Below are positions 1 through 7,624 of a DNA stretch of 64,000 nt, in pieces; the first letter of the stretch is position 1; each line of letters starts with the position of its first letter. Under the pieces are notes generated by a model that worked only from the letters and a program-made list of their open reading frames with translations, was not told the origin of the DNA and made no database searches. Source of the stretch: Actinomycetes bacterium (GTDB taxonomy: Bacteria; Actinomycetota; Coriobacteriia; Anaerosomatales; JAGXFU01). The stretch spans positions 106,083 to 170,082 of the forward strand of contig JAGXFU010000008.1 of NCBI GenBank assembly GCA_024637115.1, given 5' to 3'. Position numbers and translations under genes: made by a program.

Positions 1-20
1 GAGTTGTTCTTCCAATTCTC

Positions 21-992
21 TCAGAGCACGCTGTTGTAGTTCTGGATCAGGCTGAGGTGCGGCAGAGATGCGCACTTCTGATCTTCTGAGAAGGAGATAC
101 CGACGAGACGGATGACTGGATTAGCGGTATCGCGTTTGATGGTGTGCTTCGCGAACAACCCGAAGGCGCAAGGATCATGGTCGTCTCCATCAACATTGAT
201 GCGCACAAACTCGGGAAGCCCAGCGTCGTCACTTGCCCACATTTCCTTGAGGGTGGCGAATTCCGCCCCAGTCGCCAAATTCACAAGTCGAAGGTACAGC
301 GAGGCGTACGAAACTGAATCGTCGTCTTCGCCTGACGGAGGGTCGTCAAGCAACCTGGCGACATCATTGAGCGATTCGGCAGTGATGAATCGATAGGCTG
401 CGGGCGAACTCGTGGTGAAGGCAATGATCTCTACCATGTATGACACAAGGCTGCCACCGACGAAGTCGGTGTAGTAATCACACACGACGTTGCACGCCTT
501 GCGGCGAGCCTCTCCAGCTTCCAAGAGGAACTCGTCGATCTGTGACGGACGCAGCCGTCCAACGCTATTTGACTTGAGTGCCGTAGTTGCCCAGACTTTG
601 GCCATTGCCACAGGGGCGCACGGGTACACCAGGATGTCCAGTGGCGACTGTCCGCACTCGCGCCACTGAAGCCTGGAGATTCGTAGCTTCCTAGCTTTGA
701 ATCCGCGAATGACCTCGAGCATTTCCCCGTTCTCATCCTTCATGTCTTCGCGTTCAACCTTGAACTCGCGTGTCCCAAGTCCGAAATAGTGGCCGAGCCT
801 GCGACCGAGCTCAGCAGCGGATCTTACGAAGCTGGCGGCGTCGGCCTCTGCAAGAGCATCAAGATCACTCTCTGACGAAAGGTCTCTGTCAGCGTTCTCG
901 ATGAATCTTCCAGTCCAGCTCATGCAGCTCTCAATGCAGACCGCACGAATCGACGACTCGGACGATACCCGACCCATGATGCGACTTGACAC
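21..992 (-). CDS. hypothetical protein
   Basis: I do not recognise this 323-aa protein. It has no signal peptide or membrane segment and looks soluble. It has an acidic N-terminal part, a central region with several Cys and Trp residues, and a C-terminal part rich in beta-type residues ending near LSLIQNYNSVL. I chose the GTG at 992 because AAGGAAGGAG lies just upstream; an in-frame TTG at 1013 would give 330 aa but has no good ribosome binding site. The gene follows another unknown minus-strand gene (1023-1745) by 30 bases, so the two are probably co-transcribed. Codon use is ordinary enough to believe the frame, but no function is proposed. Confidence 0.55.
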   Translation of the reverse strand: MSSRIMGRVSSESSIRAVCIESCMSWTGRFIENADRDLSSESDLDALAEADAASFVRSAAELGRRLGHYFGLGTREFKVEREDMKDENGEMLEVIRGFKARKLRISRLQWRECGQSPLDILVYPCAPVAMAKVWATTALKSNSVGRLRPSQIDEFLLEAGEARRKACNVVCDYYTDFVGGSLVSYMVEIIAFTTSSPAAYRFITAESLNDVARLLDDPPSGEDDDSVSYASLYLRLVNLATGAEFATLKEMWASDDAGLPEFVRINVDGDDHDPCAFGLFAKHTIKRDTANPVIRLVGISFSEDQKCASLPHLSLIQNYNSVL

Positions 993-1022
993 GACGCTCC
1001 TTCCTTGGGGCAAGAGGATATC

Positions 1023-1745
1023 CTATTCGGCCGTGCGCGTTGGCGCGCTTCGCAGGCGGTTTGGATCATGATCCAAACTCGTGCTGGTTGAGGCGAGACC
1101 AGATCGCAGGCCATGCGTGCGGTACACTGGGATCTTGCCCTCCACCTGACCGATCCCCGAACGGATAATCTTGCCATCAATTCGAACCATTGACGCCAGC
1201 CGAGCGGCGGTACACGCTCGGTCGGGACCGTGACATTTTGATCGAAAGCAGATATCACCTGAGGCGGCCACACTCAGGCCACAACAACACGCATCTAGCG
1301 TCAGTTCGTCTGGCTCAGCCCCGCCGGACGTTGGGCCTCGGCCTCTGTAGGAGAGTTTGAGATAGCCTTCCGACAGGTCAGCCCCGTCTTGGGCCGGCTC
1401 CATGCTGTGCACGCGCACATGCCCGTTGACGACGATGCCACGTCGAGACTCGAAGCATGGGGTGTCCCACAAGTGCTGCCTCTCCTCAAGCTCAGAGGCG
1501 AACAGGTTATCGCCACATGGCTCTGGTCTGCTGCGCTCAAGAACCTCACCGTACATCTCGTGGATTTCTCCGCCGTGGGCGGCGTAGATACGGATGCTGT
1601 GTTGCCCTTCAACGATCTTCAAGTTGCATGGCTGTTCGCCAAGTCGACCATCTCTCAGATAGAGAGCCTCTTCTTCGGCGACCGCCAGCGGCGGCTCTGC
1701 CGGACCTCTGGTGGCATGTCTGGGAATTCGGTGCAGAGTAGCCAC
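1023..1745 (-). CDS. hypothetical Cys-rich protein, possibly 5'-truncated
   Basis: Unrecognised 240-aa frame starting at GTG with AAGGTCGG just upstream. The middle (about residues 25-130) looks like real protein, with regular acidic and aliphatic spacing and the piece KIVEGQHSIRIYAAHGGEI. The C-terminal third has a Cys cluster (DACCCGL, then C-x-x-x-C-H). Its first 20 residues look poor, and an overlapping minus-strand frame (about 1655-1924) carries a more protein-like stretch (GWLLCTEFPDMPPE), so the native N-terminus may have been lost by a frameshift near 1690-1740. It lies 30 bases upstream of the 21-992 gene on the same strand. The opposite strand also has long open frames, so confidence is low. 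Confidence 0.4.
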   Translation of the reverse strand: MATLHRIPRHATRGPAEPPLAVAEEEALYLRDGRLGEQPCNLKIVEGQHSIRIYAAHGGEIHEMYGEVLERSRPEPCGDNLFASELEERQHLWDTPCFESRRGIVVNGHVRVHSMEPAQDGADLSEGYLKLSYRGRGPTSGGAEPDELTLDACCCGLSVAASGDICFRSKCHGPDRACTAARLASMVRIDGKIIRSGIGQVEGKIPVYRTHGLRSGLASTSTSLDHDPNRLRSAPTRTAE

Positions 1746-1990
1746 CCGACCTTATTCCATGCGCCCCCCGGCGCCCCCGTGTACCTACTCTTGAAGCATA
1801 CCCCATTGCAGCGTCGTGGACACCTGCGATCTCGACGGACAGAGAGCTGGGCAAGTACAGGCGGTCGCCCCGTTATCATGCGGCCGCGGACTCGCCGGCT
1901 ACAGTCTTCACAGCGCAGAAACACAGGCGCGTCCGCGAGCTAGTGGTTCCTCGGCCATTCGGTCTCCCGTTTTGGCACATTCTGTGCTAG

Positions 1991-2026
1991 TATCGCGACA
2001 GGTAGCGATATATCGGTACATATCGC
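1991..2026 (+). promoter_or_regulatory. operator array upstream of the padR-like gene
   Basis: Three alternating half-sites occur 29-64 bases before the start codon: TATCGC (1991-1996), GCGATAT (2005-2011) and ATATCGC (2020-2026). The second pair is a perfect inverted repeat with 7-base arms and an 8-base spacer; the first pair has 6-base arms and also an 8-base spacer. The dyad with an 8-base gap is the geometry known for PadR-family operators (ATGT-8-ACAT type). An extended -10-like TGCTAGTAT (1985-1993) runs into the first half-site, so binding would block transcription. Autorepression is inferred. The rest of the 1746-2054 gap shows nothing else I can support. Confidence 0.6.
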
Positions 2027-2054
2027 CGAACACGTACGACCGAAAGGAAATGAC

Positions 2055-2630
2055 ATGCATCATCACCATCAACACAACCAGGATTCCTCTGGCAACAACA
2101 CCTGTCACCACCACCCGTCATTTGGCCGACACGGCTTTAAGTCATCGTTCGGCGCAGGCATGCCCATGGGCGGCTTTGGCCACGGCGGCATGCGTGCGCG
2201 TCGCGGTGACGTTCGCACGGCCGTCTTGCGTCTGCTCGCAGAAACACCCATGCACGGCTACCAGATCATCCAGGAGCTCGCCGCGCGCAGCGAAGGTCTC
2301 TGGACTCCCAGCGCAGGCTCGGTCTACCCCACGCTGCAGCAGCTCGCCGATGAAGATCTCGTAGTTGCCCAGGAGACCGGTGGCAAGAAGGTATTCAGCC
2401 TCACCGATGCCGGTGTTGCGGAGGTCGCAAAGACCGCCGACCAGCCCGCTCCGTGGGAAGACGCCGCAGGAAGCGACTCCGGAATCGGGGACTATCGCGC
2501 AACTGTGGGTAAGCTCATGCAAGCGGCCTTCCAGATCGGCACGTCTGGCTCCAAGGAGCAGCGTGAGAAGGCGACCGAGATCATGGCCGAGGCTCGCAAG
2601 AAGCTCTACGCGATCCTCGCCGAGGACTAG
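2055..2630 (+). CDS. PadR family transcriptional regulator with His-rich N-terminus
   Basis: 191-aa DNA-binding regulator. Residues about 53-130 form the PadR winged helix, seen in RGDVRTAVLRLLAETPMHGYQI followed by GSVYPTLQQLADEDLV and the wing GGKKVFSLTDAG. The C-terminal third (about 150-191) is helical, as in PadR dimerisation regions. The first 45 residues are unusual: MHHHHQH, CHHH, and a Gly/Met/His stretch, about ten His and one Cys in all, which could bind a metal or heme-like ligand. AAAGGA precedes the ATG. The UbiB-like gene starts 55 bases downstream and may be co-transcribed. Operators sit directly upstream. The PadR fold is clear; ligand and targets are unknown. Confidence 0.9.
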   Translation: MHHHHQHNQDSSGNNTCHHHPSFGRHGFKSSFGAGMPMGGFGHGGMRARRGDVRTAVLRLLAETPMHGYQIIQELAARSEGLWTPSAGSVYPTLQQLADEDLVVAQETGGKKVFSLTDAGVAEVAKTADQPAPWEDAAGSDSGIGDYRATVGKLMQAAFQIGTSGSKEQREKATEIMAEARKKLYAILAED

Positions 2631-2685
2631 AGTCCCTATCGATCGAGTCGGCCCAAAGCATCTACCCGCGGCCTGTGGAGTGTGA

Positions 2686-4380
2686 ATGACGACCTGGCAA
2701 CTGCGCGCCCGGTACTGGCGCATCGTATGGTTCTTTGCCCGAGTGACTCTGGGCTTCATAGCGTGGGAGATCGTTCTCCCACGCATTGGCCTGCGCGGCT
2801 GGACTCGGCGCACCCGCTCCGAGCGCAGCCGGCGCATCGCCGTGCGCTTCCGTGCGCTCGCCATCACTATGGGCGGGCTCATGATCAAGGTCGGCCAGTT
2901 CCTCTCGGCACGCCTCGATGTGCTGCCGCCTGAGATCACCGACGAGCTCGCCGGTCTCCAGGACGAGGTGCCACCCGCGGAATTCGAGGCGATCCGTGAG
3001 CTGGCCGAGAGCGAACTCGGCCAATCGCTGTCGACATACTACGACTGGTTCGAAGAGACACCCGTGGCCGCGGCCTCACTGGGGCAGGCACACCGTGCGC
3101 GACTGCGTGATGCAGACGCCGCCGAACTCGGGTTCACCAACGTTGTCGTCAAGGTCCAGCGTCCCCACATAGGGAAGATCGTGGATGTCGACCTCGCGGC
3201 GATACGCCGGGTCGGCGGATGGCTCCAGCGATACGAACCGATCGCCAAGCGTGCCAATGTCGGTGCACTGGTGCAGGAGTTTGCTACGACCACCCTGGCC
3301 GAGATCGATTACCTGGCCGAGGCCAGCAACGCCGAGACCTTTGCCATGAACTTTGCGGACAATCCGCAAGTGCACGTCCCGCAGGTGGCCTGGGAGCTCA
3401 CCACACGTAGGGTGCTCACACTCGAAGACGTCACCGCCATCAAGCTGGGAGACTACGACGCCATCACCGCAGCGGGAATCGACCGCAGCGAGGTGGCACA
3501 GGTACTCCTCGGCACCTACATGCAGCAGATCTTTGAAGACGGCTTTATCCACGCCGACCCACACCCCGGCAACCTGTTCGTGACCCCGGCTGACGGAGAC
3601 GGTGAGGACGGCGCGCCCGGGTGGAGACTCACGTTCATCGATTTCGGGATGATCGCTCACGTACCCGAGAATCTGCGCGCGGGTTTGCGCGAGGCGGTCA
3701 TGGCCATTGGCACCCAGGACGGTGCGCGCCTGGTGCGGAGCTTCAAGACCCTCGATGTGTTGCTGCCCAGCGCCGACCTCCAGTTGATCGAGCGGGCGAG
3801 CATGCAGGTCTTTGATCGCTTTGGCGGAATGAGCATGAGCGAGCTGCGCGAGATCGATCACGCCGAGATGATGAACTTTGGCCTGCAGTTCCGAGAGCTG
3901 ATGCTCAACATGCCGTTCCAACTGCCCGAAGACCTCCTGCTCCTGGGACGTTCGGTCGCTATCCTCTCAGGCATGTGTACCGGACTCGATCCGGAGTTCA
4001 ACGCGTGGGGATCGATCGCCCCGTACGCATCCAAACTCATCTCCGACGAGGGTGGCACCACGTGGGACACCGTGGTTGCCGAGGGCACCAGGATCGCCCA
4101 GACGCTCGTTGCGCTGCCGGGTCGTGTCGACCGCGTGCTCTCGCAGGTCGAACGCGGCGAGCTCAGTGTGCAGACGCCGCTGCTTGACCTGCGCGTGCGA
4201 CGCCTCGAACGCTCGGTGAGCCGGGTCGCGATGGCGCTGGTCTTTGCCGCGCTGCTGATCGCGGGAGCCATTCTCTACGGCGTTGAGCCAACGCTGGCCA
4301 AGTGGCTCATGGTGGCCTCGGCGTTGCCGCTCCTGCGGGCGATATCCGGTGGCCGAGGCGGCCATCCCGGGCGAGGGTAG
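2686..4380 (+). CDS. AarF/UbiB (ABC1/ADCK) family protein kinase-like
   Basis: 564-aa member of the UbiB atypical kinase family, linked in other organisms to quinone and isoprenoid lipid metabolism at the membrane. Family motifs are intact: KxGQ (K68-Q71) followed by SARLDVLP, the ATP-contacting lysine in VVKVQRP (K156), HADPHPGN (289-296) and FIDFG with D319. The C-terminus (about 505-550) holds two hydrophobic segments, LVFAALLIAGAILYG and a second near WLMVASALPLL, typical membrane anchors. GGAG lies 7 bases before the ATG. No ubiquinone or menaquinone gene is in the window, so the substrate is unknown. It follows the PadR gene on the same strand, which may regulate it. Confidence 0.9.
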   Translation: MTTWQLRARYWRIVWFFARVTLGFIAWEIVLPRIGLRGWTRRTRSERSRRIAVRFRALAITMGGLMIKVGQFLSARLDVLPPEITDELAGLQDEVPPAEFEAIRELAESELGQSLSTYYDWFEETPVAAASLGQAHRARLRDADAAELGFTNVVVKVQRPHIGKIVDVDLAAIRRVGGWLQRYEPIAKRANVGALVQEFATTTLAEIDYLAEASNAETFAMNFADNPQVHVPQVAWELTTRRVLTLEDVTAIKLGDYDAITAAGIDRSEVAQVLLGTYMQQIFEDGFIHADPHPGNLFVTPADGDGEDGAPGWRLTFIDFGMIAHVPENLRAGLREAVMAIGTQDGARLVRSFKTLDVLLPSADLQLIERASMQVFDRFGGMSMSELREIDHAEMMNFGLQFRELMLNMPFQLPEDLLLLGRSVAILSGMCTGLDPEFNAWGSIAPYASKLISDEGGTTWDTVVAEGTRIAQTLVALPGRVDRVLSQVERGELSVQTPLLDLRVRRLERSVSRVAMALVFAALLIAGAILYGVEPTLAKWLMVASALPLLRAISGGRGGHPGRG

Positions 4381-4430
4381 AGCACGTGGTTCCCGCGCTC
4401 TGACCTGCTGCGTTCGGGTACATCCTCTCT

Positions 4431-5210
4431 ATGAGCGACCCCACGCCACACATCGACTCGTCCTCGCACACCCGCACCGTGCTCGTGAGCATCGTGAGGG
4501 CCCTCGTTCGGCGGCCTGTCCTGTATGTGGCGCTCGTGGCGATCTCGGTCACGACAATCCTGGCTCTGCCTGCGGCGGCACCGGGTCATGTGCCGACCGT
4601 CGAGGACACACAGGGCTTTGAGGACGACGTGGGCGACGACGGTGAGACGCAGATCGGCGGACCGGAGAAGTCGCGGGCGGTCTACGGCTATCTGGAAGAC
4701 GGCGTTGACCGCTATGCCTTCAGGGCCACCGAGCCGGTTGTCCGAACCATTGGCGTTATCGTCCCCGCATACAAGGAACATGCGACGTTCTACCCGACGA
4801 TGGTCCTTGAGGAGGATGGCATCGAGGTAGCACGCTCGGATGACCTGGCCCTTGCCGAGCGAACAGGCGAGTTCGAACCGTTCTCCCTGACAACCTTCTG
4901 GGAGGGCGCAGAACTCGTGTATGACTTTGAGCCCGGACACGACTACCTGGTACGCATTGAGCCGGGCGAAAGTGGAGCGACCAGTGGCCGGTACGTGCTC
5001 GTCTTCGGGGGTCCCGAAGCGTTCAGCGGATCAGACATTGCCGAGACGCTCCGTGGATTGCCGAGAATCTGGTTTGGCGCCTACGGAGGAGCACCTTTCC
5101 GATTCAACCCCCTCGCTTTGATCCCCTTCGCTATTGTGGCGGGGATACTCGGTTTACTCGGTATGCTGGTCGTTCGCATGCTGCGACGACGGGCACAGGG
5201 TACTCGCTGA
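4431..5210 (+). CDS. membrane-anchored extracytoplasmic protein, unknown function
   Basis: 259-aa protein with an N-terminal membrane segment (about residues 29-50, VLYVALVAISVTTILAL), an acidic extracytoplasmic domain of about 160 residues, and a C-terminal membrane segment (about 228-250, IPFAIVAGILGLLGMLVV) ending in a basic tail. The external part looks beta-rich (DRYAFRATEPVVRTIGVIVP, DYLVRIEPGESGATSGRYVL), recalling bacterial pre-peptidase-type C-terminal domains, but this is only a resemblance. It starts 50 bases after the UbiB-like gene with a weak ribosome binding site, so translation may depend on read-through of the upstream transcript. Confidence 0.7.
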   Translation: MSDPTPHIDSSSHTRTVLVSIVRALVRRPVLYVALVAISVTTILALPAAAPGHVPTVEDTQGFEDDVGDDGETQIGGPEKSRAVYGYLEDGVDRYAFRATEPVVRTIGVIVPAYKEHATFYPTMVLEEDGIEVARSDDLALAERTGEFEPFSLTTFWEGAELVYDFEPGHDYLVRIEPGESGATSGRYVLVFGGPEAFSGSDIAETLRGLPRIWFGAYGGAPFRFNPLALIPFAIVAGILGLLGMLVVRMLRRRAQGTR

Positions 5211-5244
5211 TACAATCGGTCAACGCATGACTAAGGAGCGAGCT

Positions 5245-5307
5245 GTGGATTTGCCCGCATTGAGCGTGCGTGACCTGGAAGCTGCGCTACGAACTGCGAC
5301 CCGCTAG
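5245..5307 (+). CDS. possible 20-aa leader peptide upstream of MFS gene
   Basis: A GTG-started frame of 20 codons (MDLPALSVRDLEAALRTATR) has a strong AAGGAG six bases upstream (5233-5238). It stops at TAG 5305-5307, three bases before the ATG of the MFS transporter, which has no ribosome binding site of its own outside this frame. That arrangement suggests translational coupling or leader-peptide control, as known for some drug-pump genes. It could instead be the remnant of a decayed gene. The evidence is positional only. Confidence 0.4.
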   Translation: MDLPALSVRDLEAALRTATR

Positions 5308-5310
5308 CTC

Positions 5311-6519
5311 ATGGATCGCAAACGTCTGACCGTCATCTTCATCATCGTGTTTGTGGATGTCCTCGGCTTTGGCTTGATTCTGCCGCTGCTGCCCTACTAC
5401 GCGACTGAGTTTGGGGCGAGCCCGGCCGTCATAGGTCTGCTTGTGGCCTCGTATGCCGTTGCCCAGTTGATCGGTGCGCCCGCGTTGGGGCGCCTTTCTG
5501 ACATCTACGGCCGACGGCCGATTCTGATGGTATGCATATTCGGAACCACCGCGGGCTTCCTGATACTGGGCTTTGCTTCCACCCTGTGGATGCTGTTTCT
5601 CGGCCGCATCGTTGACGGACTCACCGGAGCGAACTTCGTGGTGGCGCAGTCCTACATCTCGGATGTGACCGACTCAAAGAACCGGGCGCGGGGACTGGGT
5701 CTCACAGGAGCTGCGTTCGGATTGGGGTTCATCATAGGCCCGGCACTCGGAGGGTTGCTTTCCTCGATCAGCTACTCGGCACCGGCGTTCGTGGCTGCCG
5801 GGGTGGGGCTGAGCAATGCAGTGCTCGTGCTCGCGTTCCTGCCGGAGACACTCACTCCGGAGCGCAAGCTGGCGCTCTCGAAGGCTCCCCAAGCCGGCTT
5901 CACGTATGCGCGACTGCGCGCCGCGCTTGCCCGCCCGCTCTTTGGGCAGGTGCTCACCGTTCGATTCCTCTTCTGGTTCGCGTTCGCGCTGTTTCGGGGC
6001 ACGTTCTCCCAGTGGGGGCTGCTGGCGCTTGATATGAGTCCGCAGACCAACGGTCTGATCTTGGGCTACGTGGGCGTCATTTCAGTGCTCGTGCAGGTGA
6101 CCCTCATCGGTCCTCTGACGAAGCGGTTCCCGGAAGTTCGGCTCGCCGTGTGGGCGCTCGCGGTTGCGGCCGTTTGTCTGCCGCTGTGGAGCGCATCGAC
6201 CGGTATCGCGATGCTCCTGTTCGTTCTTGCTCCCCTCGGCGTGGCCGTGGCCGTGGAAAACACGGTGATCTCGAGTCTCATCTCCAAATCGGTCTCGCCC
6301 GATGAGATCGGCGGAGCGTTTGGGCTTTCCGGCGGACTCAGGAGCGTAGGATCGATCTTTGGCCCGATACTGGGCGGCGCGCTCCTGCAATCGGTGGGCA
6401 CGTGGGCACCCGGACTCGTCGCGGGCCTGCTCCTGGCAGCGCTCCTGCCCTACGCCGTGACGAAACTCATGCGCCCCGTAGAAGCGGGGACACTGCGCTT
6501 TGTTGAGCGGTCCCGCTAG
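5311..6519 (+). CDS. MFS transporter, TetA-like (DHA1 family)
   Basis: 402-aa integral membrane protein with 12 predicted helices. The N-terminus MDRKRLTVIFIIVFVDVLGFGLILPLLPYY matches the TetA/DHA1 drug-proton antiporter type, followed by motif A between helices 2 and 3 (GRLSDIYGRRP) and the motif C-like GFIIGPALGGLL in helix 5. Such proteins export drugs or metabolites using the proton gradient. The second half carries GGLRSVGSIFGPILGG. Its substrate cannot be told from sequence; TetA similarity does not establish tetracycline resistance. The start ATG follows the 20-codon frame by three bases and lacks its own ribosome binding site. Confidence 0.85.
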   Translation: MDRKRLTVIFIIVFVDVLGFGLILPLLPYYATEFGASPAVIGLLVASYAVAQLIGAPALGRLSDIYGRRPILMVCIFGTTAGFLILGFASTLWMLFLGRIVDGLTGANFVVAQSYISDVTDSKNRARGLGLTGAAFGLGFIIGPALGGLLSSISYSAPAFVAAGVGLSNAVLVLAFLPETLTPERKLALSKAPQAGFTYARLRAALARPLFGQVLTVRFLFWFAFALFRGTFSQWGLLALDMSPQTNGLILGYVGVISVLVQVTLIGPLTKRFPEVRLAVWALAVAAVCLPLWSASTGIAMLLFVLAPLGVAVAVENTVISSLISKSVSPDEIGGAFGLSGGLRSVGSIFGPILGGALLQSVGTWAPGLVAGLLLAALLPYAVTKLMRPVEAGTLRFVERSR

Positions 6520-6580
6520 CCGCCGATGGTGCCGCCCTACTCGGGCCGCAACTCGCTGATCCTGTAGCATCACCCAGAAT

Positions 6581-6611
6581 GTGCGCACAGCGGTGAAGCA
6601 GCTGCTGCGCT
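6581..6611 (+). repeat. 31-bp copy of the 3' end of the cell-wall-binding protein gene
   Basis: These 31 bases match 11951-11981 at 28 of 31 positions (differences only at 6587-6589). The distant copy is the last ten codons of the 1452-aa surface protein (VRDAVKQLLR, stop); here the frame reads VRTAVKQLLR and runs on without a stop. Nothing upstream of 6581 resembles the rest of that gene. It looks like the stub of a deleted paralogue or a recombination scar, and it abuts the 3' end of the pirin gene. Confidence 0.45.
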
Positions 6612-7471
6612 TAAGCTCCGTCCCGCACGAACGTCCCGTCATCGAGTTCCCGCCACGCTTGCTCGAGCTCCTCTTGCGTGTTCATCACGATCGGGCCACG
6701 CCAGGCGACCGGCTCCCCGAGCGGCTTGCCGCTCACGAGGAGCATTCGGGCACCCTCGCTCCCGGCGGTGATCGCGACCTGATCGCCATCGGCGAGCAGC
6801 ACGAGCGTTCCTTCTTCGGCAACTATCATCTCGCCGCTCTCTCCGAACTTCGCAGCGCCTTCGAACAGGTAGGCGAAGACGGTATGACCGGGCGGGGTGG
6901 GGTGTGACCAGCTCGCATCCGCATCGAGCGTTACGTCGAGGTACTCGGGCTCGATCACGATGTCTTGTGCCGGTCCGGTGGATGCGCCCACGCTTCCGCA
7001 GATGACACGGATGTGGGCGCCGGGGGGTTCCTCGGCAGGTATTTCTGAGGCGGTGATACCGCAGTAGCGCGGCGGGATCATCTTGTGGCTGGCGGGGAGG
7101 TTGGCCCAGAGCTGGAATCCGCCCATGCGGCCGAGCTCGTTGCCGCGGGGCATCTCCTGGTGGATCACGCCGCTGCCGGCGGTCATCCACTGCACGTCGC
7201 CGGGGCCGATCGTGCCTGCGTTGCCCATTGAGTCGCCGTGTTCGACTTCGCCTTCGAGTATGTAGGTGATCGTCTCAATGCCGCGGTGGGGGTGCCAGGG
7301 AAAGCCCGCGAGGTAGAGCGCGGGGTCGGTGCCGCGAAAGTCGTCGAGCAGCAGGAATGGATCGAAGCGGTTCTCACGGCCAAACCCGAACGCGCGGCGC
7401 AGGTGTACGCCCGCGCCTTCGAGGGTGGGGTGGCTGGGGGATACGAGGGCGACTTCTCTTGTGGTGGGCAT
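6611..7471 (-). CDS. pirin family protein
   Basis: 286-aa bicupin of the pirin family, the usual length. The N-terminal cupin has the metal-binding pattern: HPHRG (in GFPWHPHRGIETITY) and later SGVIHQEMP, matching the two-His, His-Glu iron site of pirins. The C-terminal cupin begins near residue 175. Bacterial pirins are non-heme iron proteins with quercetinase-like or regulatory roles; the role here is unknown. AGGGAGCC lies seven bases before the ATG. It is a single gene converging on the MFS gene; its end overlaps the duplicated 31-bp scrap. No hairpin terminator is apparent between the two convergent genes. Confidence 0.9.
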   Translation of the reverse strand: MPTTREVALVSPSHPTLEGAGVHLRRAFGFGRENRFDPFLLLDDFRGTDPALYLAGFPWHPHRGIETITYILEGEVEHGDSMGNAGTIGPGDVQWMTAGSGVIHQEMPRGNELGRMGGFQLWANLPASHKMIPPRYCGITASEIPAEEPPGAHIRVICGSVGASTGPAQDIVIEPEYLDVTLDADASWSHPTPPGHTVFAYLFEGAAKFGESGEMIVAEEGTLVLLADGDQVAITAGSEGARMLLVSGKPLGEPVAWRGPIVMNTQEELEQAWRELDDGTFVRDGA

Positions 7472-7624
7472 GGCGGGCTCCCTGGGGGCTGCGGAGGATC
7501 GTTTGAGAGAGTGTTCCCGGAATCAGGGTCGCATGTCGGTTTGGTGCGGTAGAATTGTGGCAATCGCAGGGCGACGCTTGGGGACTCGTGTCTGCGCACA
7601 CGCCGAGAGACGGGGGAGCTCTAT

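Noticed and set aside
1389..1943. Plus-strand frame opposite the unknown gene at 1023-1745
   Set aside because: Composition is Arg/Ser/Pro-rich and irregular, as in shadow frames; the minus-strand frame reads better.
3076..3921. 281-codon minus-strand frame inside the UbiB-like gene
   Set aside because: It is the antisense shadow of a gene with intact motifs and has no protein-like features.
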